Shown piece after piece: positions 14,459 to 21,985 of a stretch of 38,773 nt of DNA (within the stretch, counting starts at the first letter, position 1; each line of letters starts with the position of its first letter). The position numbers and the translations under genes are program-made. The stretch lies in NCBI GenBank assembly GCA_017614155.1, contig JAGACK010000011.1:1-38773 (forward strand), in the 5' to 3' direction. The notes beneath the pieces are model-generated. The model did not search any database, had not been told where the DNA came from, and worked only from the letters and a program-made list of their open reading frames with translations. Origin of the DNA: Lachnospiraceae bacterium. GTDB taxonomy: Bacteria > Bacillota > Clostridia > Lachnospirales > Lachnospiraceae.

Positions 14459-16837
14459 TCACTCTTCAGTTATCATGTTGACCGGATCGAGAGTCTTGAT
14501 GCGGCGGCCGAGGATGGCTGCCGTTGCCATGGCGATGCCGCTGATGATGAGCGCCGTCAGTATGAATGACATCGGCAGAACATTGAATACCGCCTTCCTG
14601 AACCCGAAGATGGAAAATGCCGACTTCATGAGACCGCGCCCGGATGCCGGAGAAAGTATCAGTCCTATCACGATCCCGATTGCTATGGCCGGCATGTTTG
14701 AAAGCATTGTCTGGCGGATGAGCTGTCCCGAGGTGAAGCCCAGTGCCTTGGAAACTCCCAGATTCCTCCACTCGCGGGTAATCTGCGCTCTTATTATGAG
14801 AGCCTCAACAAATGCCACGATGAGGATCGTCAGTGATGCTATGAATAATGCGACAGCCTTCATCCCGGCGGAGACCACACCTGTCGTGCTCTTTGCGGCT
14901 TCCTTGTAATCTGCCACTTCCTCATCGGGATAGACTTCCTCAAATTCTTCTTTAAACTCCTCAAATGTCTTTCCCGGCTTGAGATTTATCCAGATGTTGT
15001 ATTCGCTCGCGGGAGGAGCCACGCGCTCATATCCTGAAGTTGTGATGTAAGCCATCATGCCCATGTTGTTCATCGTCTGGCAAAGACCGCAAACGCGGAA
15101 GCTTTCCTCCTTGTCGCCGTTTTTGATAGTTACTTTGTCGCCGAGCTTTGCATTCAGCGTATCCGCCGCTGCCGATGCCAGCAGGATCTCGTTCTCGTTT
15201 TCAGGCCACCCGCCCTCGAGCATGCTTCCGCCCACGATATGCGAGGTATCGGTAAATGCCCTTGTCGTTATGGACGACATCCTCTTTCCGACAGAATAAT
15301 TGAACGCGTACCAGGTATCACCGTACACGGAATCCACCGTACTCATAGCTTCGACGGTCTTCATCATCGTTTCCGATCCATCCGCCTCCGCATCGCAGTC
15401 AAAGATGCCTGCAAGGTTCAGGATACCGGCGGTATCCCTCGCATACGAGTCGACCATGCCGAAACCGAAGATCGTCGAGATCGAAAGGATCGCCATAATA
15501 AAAACGGTCCCGAGCTTGCTGCCGAATTTCCCGAAGGTTTCTTTTAATGCAAGTGTAAAGGGTATCGGAAGCGCCGTATGCTCAAAGGAGAACAGGTTTT
15601 TCCTGCCGGCCTTTGCAGCCGCTCCCCCGTGAAGAGCATCGAGCACCGATGTCTTTTTGTATTCCCTTCCAAGGAAGACCGTAAGCAATGCAACGACCAG
15701 ACAGATCCCTGCAAATACAGCGCCTGCTATCATGATATCGACAGGCTGATTCCATGAAAGTCCCAAAGTTGCAAGTATTATGGCGCCCGAAGGTCCTAAA
15801 AGAAGCGCTCCGATGACAAGACCTGCTATACATCCAAGTCCTGCGACCAGGAGAAGCTGGACCAGGAGTATCAGCACAAGCTCTCGTACTGTATAGCCTG
15901 AAGCCTCCATGATAGCCGTGTTTTTCATATTGAGCATGATGAAATTCTTGACGGAGAAATGTATTATCACCAGCGCTATGACGAACATGATGAACGCAAA
16001 GGCCAGCACGATCGCTATGAAGACCATCGGAAGTATGAGCGATGCCGTTTTCATCAGATCCGCCGGCAGGAAGTTTGATGAAATGACATATCCCGGATGG
16101 GACTTAACATATATCAGATACCAGTCGTTGAATTCATTGAACAGGTCATCGCACAGTTCATTTCCGGTCTTGCCGGCAATCCTTGCTTTTTTTGAGAAAT
16201 TTGTCTTGTAGCACCTGTTGCGTCCTGCCTTGTCCGGATTTTCAAACTCGATGCGGTTATACAGCCTTTCGGATGTGAAGATCAGATATGTTCCCATGTT
16301 CATGGGCGAACAGTAAATGTTGTCCTCATTGAAGCCGGCGACCTTCATGCGGTATATATTATCCCCGATCTTCAGCTCCATCACATCGCCGATCGAAAAA
16401 GAGGTTGAAAGCGAAACCGGCAGCACGACCTGATCGCCGTGGAACTTCTGGGTGTCAAGGGACATGGTCTGGATCTTCCGTTCTTCTTCATATGATGCTA
16501 TAGCAAACGAATAATCAGTCCAGGTCTTCTTTCCCTTGTGACGGTATTTAGCATAGGTTCTCAGGAATTTATTCGATTCATATCCCGAGCAGTTCTCATT
16601 GCCTTTTATTATTTCAGCCATCTTGTTTTCGGCAGTCTCATCATCCGACATCAGGATAAGGATATCCGCAGCATTTATCTGTTTCATGTTCGTATCCACG
16701 ACGCGTCCTGTCTCTATCAGAAAAGAAGCACTGATAAAGATCAGTGCCGAAGCTATCAGAGTGAGGATGAAAAAGGTGATCATATCGCCCTTCTGCTTCC
16801 TTATGTTGTTTTTTGCCATGAAATAATAACGATACAT
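14459..16837 (-). CDS. ABC transporter permease, FtsX/MacB type
   Basis: The 792-aa protein has the two-half layout of large Firmicute FtsX-type permeases. An N-terminal membrane segment (about 20-42) is followed by a long extracytoplasmic domain, a membrane cluster around 265-390, a second membrane segment near 435, another extracellular domain (about 460-660) and C-terminal membrane helices. The C-terminal ITREWRNLGVSKALGFTSGQLIRQ stretch is typical of the MacB/FtsX core. It would couple to the ATPase encoded directly upstream (1-bp gap) and to the HlyD-type adaptor. The substrate is unknown; such systems export peptides, antibiotics or act mechanically on the envelope. It is the last gene of the PadR operon. 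Confidence 0.88.
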   Translation of the reverse strand: MYRYYFMAKNNIRKQKGDMITFFILTLIASALIFISASFLIETGRVVDTNMKQINAADILILMSDDETAENKMAEIIKGNENCSGYESNKFLRTYAKYRHKGKKTWTDYSFAIASYEEERKIQTMSLDTQKFHGDQVVLPVSLSTSFSIGDVMELKIGDNIYRMKVAGFNEDNIYCSPMNMGTYLIFTSERLYNRIEFENPDKAGRNRCYKTNFSKKARIAGKTGNELCDDLFNEFNDWYLIYVKSHPGYVISSNFLPADLMKTASLILPMVFIAIVLAFAFIMFVIALVIIHFSVKNFIMLNMKNTAIMEASGYTVRELVLILLVQLLLVAGLGCIAGLVIGALLLGPSGAIILATLGLSWNQPVDIMIAGAVFAGICLVVALLTVFLGREYKKTSVLDALHGGAAAKAGRKNLFSFEHTALPIPFTLALKETFGKFGSKLGTVFIMAILSISTIFGFGMVDSYARDTAGILNLAGIFDCDAEADGSETMMKTVEAMSTVDSVYGDTWYAFNYSVGKRMSSITTRAFTDTSHIVGGSMLEGGWPENENEILLASAAADTLNAKLGDKVTIKNGDKEESFRVCGLCQTMNNMGMMAYITTSGYERVAPPASEYNIWINLKPGKTFEEFKEEFEEVYPDEEVADYKEAAKSTTGVVSAGMKAVALFIASLTILIVAFVEALIIRAQITREWRNLGVSKALGFTSGQLIRQTMLSNMPAIAIGIVIGLILSPASGRGLMKSAFSIFGFRKAVFNVLPMSFILTALIISGIAMATAAILGRRIKTLDPVNMITEE

Positions 16838-16838
16838 A

Positions 16839-17666
16839 TCACCAGCCCATATCCTGTAAAAATGCCTTCAGCTTCCTGTGCCTTTCCACCGCCTTTTCCA
16901 GATCCGGATTCTCTTCATCCTTGTAATTCCCGACATACGGTCCAAGCTCTACCTCATCGGATATCACTCCGTCGGAAAGATATATGATCCGGTTGCCGCG
17001 CTCCGCTGCCGCAAGGGTATGGGTGACCATGACTATGCTCTGCCCCTGCGCGTTCAGATCTGACATGATGTCCAGCACGTTCTGTGTATTCTGTGAGTTC
17101 AGCGCGCCGGTAGGCTCATCGGCAAACAGCACCTCGGGACTGTTTATCACGCCCCTCACGACCGCGACTCTCTGCTGCATTCCGCCAGACATCTGCGTTG
17201 GAAACTTGTCCCGGTCTCCCTTTCCTATCTCGACACGCTCAAGCAGCTCCTTTGCCCTGTCTGCAAGCTCCTTCCGGTTTTTGTGCTTTAAAAGCCCCAC
17301 GACCATGATATTGTCGAGGGCGCTCATGCTGTCATTCAAGTAATTCTGCTGGAAAACAAATCCGACATGATCCCTGCGAAAGACTGCCAACCGGTCATTG
17401 TCAAATCCGGTGATCCGGGTCTGTGCCCCGTCCGATGTTTCATACACTATCGCGCCCATGGTAGGACGATCCATCCCCGAAAGAGCGTAGAGAAGCGTGC
17501 TCTTTCCGGATCCGGAGTTTCCCATGATAACGGTGAAATCACCCTGGTAGATCTCAAGATCGAGATTTTTTAAGACCTGCTGTTCAACATTTCCCGTATA
17601 AAATGATTTGCAAAGATCCTTTGTATAAAGTATCCTCTTTTTTTCTGCCCGGACGTTTAGCATCAC
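16839..17666 (-). CDS. ABC transporter ATP-binding protein, MacB/LolD type
   Basis: The 275-aa ATPase has Walker A GNSGSGKST, the Q-loop in FVFQQNYLN, signature MSGGMQQRVAVVRG, Walker B VLFADEPTGALNS and H-loop THTLAAAE. The DEPTGALNS form is the mark of MacB-type ATPases that act on FtsX-fold permeases by mechanotransmission. A charged C-terminal extension of about 40 residues follows. ATG 17666 overlaps the adaptor gene stop (ATGA). Confidence 0.9.
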   Translation of the reverse strand: MMLNVRAEKKRILYTKDLCKSFYTGNVEQQVLKNLDLEIYQGDFTVIMGNSGSGKSTLLYALSGMDRPTMGAIVYETSDGAQTRITGFDNDRLAVFRRDHVGFVFQQNYLNDSMSALDNIMVVGLLKHKNRKELADRAKELLERVEIGKGDRDKFPTQMSGGMQQRVAVVRGVINSPEVLFADEPTGALNSQNTQNVLDIMSDLNAQGQSIVMVTHTLAAAERGNRIIYLSDGVISDEVELGPYVGNYKDEENPDLEKAVERHRKLKAFLQDMGW

Positions 17667-19048
17667 TTCACCTTTACCTTCTGGCCGTCAGTCAGCTCGC
17701 TGTCTTCATCCCAGCCAACGGTTTCTCCTGCCTGAAGTCCTTCGAGGATCTCCGCAAACTCATCATTCTTTGCCCCGACGGTCACAAAGCGTTTTTCTGC
17801 TTTGCCCTCCTGTATAATAAAAACATAGTCCCTTTCATCCTCGCTGCAGAGAGCATCAGTCGGGATGAGGAGTGTGCTGGCTACGAGCGCCGTCCTGACC
17901 TTTGTCTTTGATTCTATGCCGAGGATGATCGCCTCATCAGGCTCGTCGAGTTTGAGCTCGACCCTGATGCCGGGAGTTGTCCCGTCTTCACTTGTCTTTT
18001 TCTCGATCCTTGATACATGGCAGGCATAGTCCTTATTCTTGATATGAGCGCTGGCGGTCTGTCCTTCTTCTATATTTATGATGTCATACTTGTTCACATA
18101 GCAGACAACTGCCGTATCTTCAAGAGACTGTATCTGGATGATCTCCTGTCCGGCAGTCACATTGCTGCCTTCCTCGACGGAAATCTTTGTGACAACACCG
18201 TCAAATCCTGCTCTGATTCCGCCTGACGCCGCTTCAAAATCCTTCAGCTTCGTCTCATTTACGATATCATCTGTGGCCTTCACCGCTTCGATCCTGTCCT
18301 TGTCGCCCTGTGTCTGGCGGTTCAGCTGGGTTGACGCCTTCTGGCTTTCCATGACGGACTTCTTTTCCCTGTAGGTCGTCATCAAAAATTCCAGATACTG
18401 GAGTTCCTCCTGCCTTTTCACTATCTCGGGATCATACTGCTGATCGTACTGGTTCTTTGCGATCTCCTTCTGTATATTGTCCCTGGCCTTCTGCACATCA
18501 TCCGGGTCATCATCCTCTTTGACCGTGCAGCAGGCCAGATCTGCCTGAAGCTGAGCATTGCGTGCCGCAAATTCTGCCTGTCTGTCAGTGAGGATCTTTC
18601 TCGTCACCATGATAACCGCTTCTGTATTTGCTATCTGGGCTTCAAGCGCGGGAATAGAATTCTTTGCTTCTCCGTAAAGCCCTTCTACTCTTTCACCGGC
18701 CTGCACGGAAGCATCATAATTTCCCTGATCCGCGTTCACATCAAGCTCGGCAAGCGTCTGCGCCCGTGACAGTTCATCCGTATCATAGGAGACGAGGACA
18801 TCTCCCTTTTTTACAGGATCACCCTCCCTTACCTTTACCGAGCCTATCCGCCCGTCGATCTTTGCAAAATAGGTCTTTTCCGTCAGGCTCTCGACCTTTC
18901 CGTTCAGCTCCAGCTCACAGTCAAGCTGCCCGTTTTCCGCTGCCGCGGTATTTATAACCGTGCCTGCCATGACCGTTGTGACGGAGAATCCTCCGACAGC
19001 CACGGCAAGCAGTCCGCATATTCCTATAATCAGTTTTCTCTTTTTCAT
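17663..19048 (-). CDS. HlyD/MacA-type efflux adaptor (membrane fusion protein)
   Basis: The 461-aa protein has an N-terminal membrane anchor (about 5-25), a first biotinyl/lipoyl half (GKVESLTEKTYFAKIDGRIG and VREGDPVKKGDVLVSYD), a long helical hairpin with coiled-coil character (about 85-260), and a second lipoyl half and beta-barrel (GIRAGFDGVVTKISVEEGSNVTAGQEI onward). In Gram-positives such adaptors work with MacB-type ABC pairs. I chose ATG 19048, since an upstream in-frame ATG at 19063 is part of the ribosome binding site ATGAGGAGAG. The gene overlaps the ATPase gene by 4 bp and is preceded by palindrome locus 10. Confidence 0.88.
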   Translation of the reverse strand: MKKRKLIIGICGLLAVAVGGFSVTTVMAGTVINTAAAENGQLDCELELNGKVESLTEKTYFAKIDGRIGSVKVREGDPVKKGDVLVSYDTDELSRAQTLAELDVNADQGNYDASVQAGERVEGLYGEAKNSIPALEAQIANTEAVIMVTRKILTDRQAEFAARNAQLQADLACCTVKEDDDPDDVQKARDNIQKEIAKNQYDQQYDPEIVKRQEELQYLEFLMTTYREKKSVMESQKASTQLNRQTQGDKDRIEAVKATDDIVNETKLKDFEAASGGIRAGFDGVVTKISVEEGSNVTAGQEIIQIQSLEDTAVVCYVNKYDIINIEEGQTASAHIKNKDYACHVSRIEKKTSEDGTTPGIRVELKLDEPDEAIILGIESKTKVRTALVASTLLIPTDALCSEDERDYVFIIQEGKAEKRFVTVGAKNDEFAEILEGLQAGETVGWDEDSELTDGQKVKVK

Positions 19049-19077
19049 CAAAACTCTCCTCATGTTTGTAGGACAGG

Positions 19078-19158
19078 GGAGACAGGGGGACGGTCCTGTT
19101 GTCTCCTTTTCTTTGCAGAGGAGACAACAGGACCGTCCCCCTGTCTCCCCCTGACTCC
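19078..19158. repeat. REP-like convergent pair within the PadR operon (locus 10)
   Basis: The units are 19078-19106 (plus-oriented) and 19120-19148 (minus-oriented), only 13 nt apart, with complementary variable triplets. An extra arm, TGACTCC, repeats 10 bp outside on the right (19152). It lies between the DUF4097-like gene and the adaptor gene. It could lower or process the downstream part of the transcript. Confidence 0.92.
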
Positions 19159-19162
19159 TGTG

Positions 19163-19969
19163 TCAGTCTCTGTCTATAGTGGCATTGCCGACGCTGCTCT
19201 TCGCTTTGACATCGCCGATATTACCGTTCAGTGATACATTTCCGAAATCCGTTTTGCAGGAACCTGAATTTATGGTAGAATCATGAGCCTCTATGTTTCC
19301 TGCATCTATATGCGCGTCTATCCTGTCAATGGTACTGTCGTTGATCTTGAGATTTCCTGCATCGGCATTGACGATCAGGTTTTTCGTTTCGATCTCGTTC
19401 ATCTCGATATTCCCGGCATCGGTATTTATATCAAAGGTATCGGCTTTGATATCATCAAGATCGACATCACCCGCATCCGAATTCATCTTTAGCTTCTTCG
19501 TCTTTATCCCTTCCATCGAAACCTTTCCTGCATCCATATTCAGGTCAAAATCCGTAAGCTCTGTTCCCTCCGGTATCACCACCTCAATCTTGTAGTCCGG
19601 TTTCATTTTGAAAAAGCTGGAGAACTCATTTACCTTGCTCTTTATCGTCAGGCTTCCGTTCTTGATTTCTATTTTGGGATTGGAGGGAAGGGTGTAATCT
19701 ATTGAAAAAGCGTCTCCTGTTTCAACTGACAGATCCGCATAATCGACTTCGATCTTTACATTCTCAAAATCTCCCTCAAGACCGGCTGTATCCGGATAAT
19801 CCGAATCCGGACCGGATAAAACCCCCTCAAGACTGACTGTGTCCGAAGACGCAGGTGAAGCCGAAAAAAAACTGCTGTTGCCGAAAACATGTATATAGAG
19901 CCCCACCAGTATGGCTGCTATGGCCAGCACGCTCATTATTGTTATGATCACTCTTGATGCTGCATTCAT
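19163..19969 (-). CDS. DUF4097-type beta-repeat protein with N-terminal membrane anchor
   Basis: The 268-aa protein has a single N-terminal membrane helix (MNAASRVIITIMSVLAIAAILVG) followed by an extracytoplasmic domain. From about 130 onward short beta-helix-like repeats centre on the motif NxDAGxxxxxxI (MDAGKVSM, SDAGDVDL, TDAGNIEM, ADAGNLKI, IDAGNIEA). This is the DUF4097/LiaG-like putative adhesin pattern, often seen with PadR-HAAS membrane stress modules. I chose ATG 19969 with AAGGAGG upstream; the frame runs further to 20014 without support. It follows the HAAS membrane gene by overlap or a few bases. Confidence 0.82.
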   Translation of the reverse strand: MNAASRVIITIMSVLAIAAILVGLYIHVFGNSSFFSASPASSDTVSLEGVLSGPDSDYPDTAGLEGDFENVKIEVDYADLSVETGDAFSIDYTLPSNPKIEIKNGSLTIKSKVNEFSSFFKMKPDYKIEVVIPEGTELTDFDLNMDAGKVSMEGIKTKKLKMNSDAGDVDLDDIKADTFDINTDAGNIEMNEIETKNLIVNADAGNLKINDSTIDRIDAHIDAGNIEAHDSTINSGSCKTDFGNVSLNGNIGDVKAKSSVGNATIDRD

Positions 19970-19982
19970 CCTTCGTTCCTCC

Positions 19983-20963
19983 TTAATCGTCATACTTGCG
20001 GCAGTTGATGACAACCGCCCTGTGGGCTACACCGGCTATGGGCCAGATGATCCAGGTCAGATTCCATCTGAAGGTCAGGAAGCTGACGATCAGATAGATA
20101 CATGTGACTACGGGCCAGTAGCAGGCAACGATGGTCTCGGCTGTCTTGCTGACATATTTTACCTGAGCCGGCTCAGGATCACCGTAATTTCCGCTGATCG
20201 TTGTCACATCGTTCAGCCGGAGAAGAATATCGTATCCCTTAGCTGTGCTGTTTGCATAAACTATGAGGAATACTCCGATGCCGACAAGCAGGAACATGAT
20301 CGCCGGTCCTATCGTGACTCTGGAGGTTGTGGCAAACAGCATGCACGGAACCCAGCATATGATACAGATGATCACTCCAAGTGATATGCAGAGCGCACGG
20401 ACCGATTCAAAGCTTTTGCGTTTTTCCTTGACGTAGGAAGCGGTGTTCATATCAATGAAGCAAAGCTGCCTTCTGATGAATTTCCATTCATTATCCACAA
20501 AACCGCTGTATACTATGAAGCCGACGCCTATGGCTATGAACACGAACATCAGCGCAGGTCCCGCGATCACCATGCCGTCACCGGATTCTGCCGTAAGTAT
20601 GGGACATGCCACCGATGTGATGCAAAGCATTATGCCCAGTGCCAGGAACATGGCCTTTTTGATCCTGTTTGCTATATATGCTCCTGCCTCGTCACGGCTG
20701 ATCTGTCTTCTCGGATGCGTAGACTCGATATCATGAAGCTCCTGGACTTCTTTTGTAAGCCCCAGATCCTCTGCCAGATCCTCGAGATTGCCGAATTCGG
20801 AAATGACTGTTCCTACCGCAGTGTTTTCGCTCTGTCCCTCGGCGATCAGTTCGTTATATTTGTCTTCCATCATACTGAAGAGCTCTGCCTTGGCCTTTCT
20901 GACTTCGGGAGTGTCAGGCATACCGGCAAACATAGCTTCCAGATAACTTTTTATTGTTTCCAT
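19983..20963 (-). CDS. HAAS-domain membrane protein in PadR operon
   Basis: The 326-aa protein starts METIKSYLEAMFAGMPDTPEVRKAKAELFSMMEDKYNELIAEG. This helical prefix is typical of HAAS/DUF1700 and permease-prefix proteins that sit next to PadR regulators. Four to six membrane helices follow (about 105-150, 185-235 and 290-315). ATG 20963 is preceded by AAGGAGAAAAAA and lies 10 bp after the padR stop. HAAS proteins are thought to work with their PadR repressor and a DUF4097 protein in sensing or envelope response. This is knowledge of neighbourhoods, not of biochemistry. Confidence 0.82.
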   Translation of the reverse strand: METIKSYLEAMFAGMPDTPEVRKAKAELFSMMEDKYNELIAEGQSENTAVGTVISEFGNLEDLAEDLGLTKEVQELHDIESTHPRRQISRDEAGAYIANRIKKAMFLALGIMLCITSVACPILTAESGDGMVIAGPALMFVFIAIGVGFIVYSGFVDNEWKFIRRQLCFIDMNTASYVKEKRKSFESVRALCISLGVIICIICWVPCMLFATTSRVTIGPAIMFLLVGIGVFLIVYANSTAKGYDILLRLNDVTTISGNYGDPEPAQVKYVSKTAETIVACYWPVVTCIYLIVSFLTFRWNLTWIIWPIAGVAHRAVVINCRKYDD

Positions 20964-20973
20964 TTTTTTCTCC

Positions 20974-21315
20974 TTAATGTTCGATAAACCTTTCAACTAC
21001 TTCCTTTGTCAGGCCCCATTCATCGCATTTTGTTCTGTAGTACTCTTTTCCGGCATCGGTTATCCTATAATAAGTACGTTTCTTGCCGTTGCCTTCCGGA
21101 TCCTGCTCGGATGTAAACGATTCGATATGACCGTTCTTTTCCATTCTCGTGAAAGCCGAATAAAGTGTCGTTTCCTTAATCAGATATTTCCCGTCCGAGA
21201 TACTCTTTATCTGCTTTGATATCTCATAGCCGTATGACGGTTCTTTCTCGAGAATGAAGAGGATCATCGTATCATTGTAACCGCGGATCACATCACTGCT
21301 TATCTCTATCATCAT
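20974..21315 (-). CDS. PadR-family transcriptional regulator
   Basis: The 113-aa protein has an N-terminal winged helix (MILFILEKEPSYGYEISKQIKSIS, then ETTLYSAFTRMEKNGHIES and KRTYYRITDAGKEYY), the PadR signature. The short C-terminal helix places it in the small PadR-s2 group. GAGGAGG lies 4-5 nt before an ATGATG start. It is the first gene of a six-gene operon and probably represses it; ligands of such regulators are often the exported compounds. A near-consensus promoter with an unusual periodic leader lies upstream. Confidence 0.92.
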   Translation of the reverse strand: MMIEISSDVIRGYNDTMILFILEKEPSYGYEISKQIKSISDGKYLIKETTLYSAFTRMEKNGHIESFTSEQDPEGNGKKRTYYRITDAGKEYYRTKCDEWGLTKEVVERFIEH

Positions 21316-21340
21316 GATCCCTCCTCATTTTACTTTGACA

Positions 21341-21429
21341 GTCGTTACTTCATCTGTCGTTCCTACGCGTGTCGTATCTATGTCTGTCGTTGCTATGTGT
21401 GTCGTGCTACGACTGTCGTACTATGTTTG
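21341..21429. repeat. 15-bp periodic repeat in the padR leader
   Basis: GTCGT occurs at 21341, 21356, 21371, 21386, 21401 and 21415, that is, every 15 bp with one 14-bp step. The middle units share GTCGTNNCTAYGYNT. The array lies between the promoter and the padR start codon, so it is in the 5' leader of the operon. A short palindrome CGACTGTCG overlaps the last step (21410-21418) and recurs in the promoter spacer (21447-21455). Confidence 0.8.
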
Positions 21430-21437
21430 ATGAGGTA

Positions 21438-21466
21438 ACTATACTACGACTGTCGAAGTGTGTCAA
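21438..21466 (-). promoter_or_regulatory. Promoter of the PadR operon
   Basis: On the minus strand TTGACA (21466-21461), a 17-bp spacer and TATAGT (21443-21438) give a near-consensus sigma-A promoter. The spacer contains the palindrome CGACTGTCG (21447-21455), a good candidate operator. Confidence 0.8.
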
Positions 21467-21517
21467 CACCCATTTTAAACTTTTTTAAGACAGAGGGAGG
21501 ATCCTTATCTCCACAAG

Positions 21518-21882
21518 GCATCGGAAATCCTCTTTTTTGCTTTTTTCGATGCCCCGCTTGCTTTCTTAATCAGAAAAAGTGTCAAATAAAGCATCGGAAA
21601 TCCTCTTTTTTGCTTTTTTCGATGCCCCGCTTGCTTTCTTAATCAGAAAAAGTGTCAAAAAGGGCATCGGAAATCCTCTTTTTCGCTTTTTTCGATGCCT
21701 CGCTTGCTTTCTTAATCAGAAAAAATGTCAAAAAGGGCATCGGAAATCCTCTTTTTTGCTTTTTTCGATGCCCCGCTTGCTTTCTTAATCAGAAAAAGTG
21801 TCAAATAAAGCATCGGAAATCCTCTTTTTCGCTTTTTTCGATGCCTCGCTTGCTTTCTTAATCAGAAAAAGTGTCAAAAAGG
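21518..21882. repeat. Five tandem 73-bp repeats
   Basis: Five head-to-tail copies start at 21518, 21591, 21664, 21737 and 21810, each exactly 73 bp. Each begins GCATCGG and contains the complement CGATGC about 30 bp later, so each can form a hairpin. Two sequence types are mixed: copies 1, 2 and 4 carry TTTTTTGC and CCCCGC, copies 3 and 5 carry TTTTTCGC and CCTCGC. There are no spacers, so it is not a CRISPR. The period is not a multiple of three, which argues against a coding repeat. Together with the padR leader and locus 11 it fills the gene-free stretch 21316-21985. Confidence 0.9.
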
Positions 21883-21889
21883 GGACAGG

Positions 21890-21931
21890 GGAGACAACAG
21901 GACCGTCCCACTGTCTCCTACCCCTGTCTCC
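21890..21931 (-). repeat. REP-like single unit (locus 11)
   Basis: A minus-oriented unit at 21890-21918 has left triplet GTG. A further TGTCTCC arm follows at 21925-21931. It is the last unit seen in the window. Confidence 0.9.
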
Positions 21932-21985
21932 TGCTGATTTAAAAACAGAAATATGATAAAATAAGACCCTACAAAGGAGACACAA

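Noticed and set aside
21316-21440. Leader peptide encoded by the 15-bp repeat (frame reading TTxxx units)
   Set aside because: The frame is open for about 30 codons but has no start codon or ribosome binding site and begins after a stop.
21460-21861. Repeated small ORFs of about 60-70 codons in the 73-bp array
   Set aside because: The period is not divisible by three, so the frames shift from copy to copy, and there are no ribosome binding sites. They are shadows of a DNA repeat.
21518-21882. CRISPR array
   Set aside because: Copies are contiguous with no unique spacers, 73 bp is too long for a repeat-spacer pattern of this kind, and no cas genes are present.
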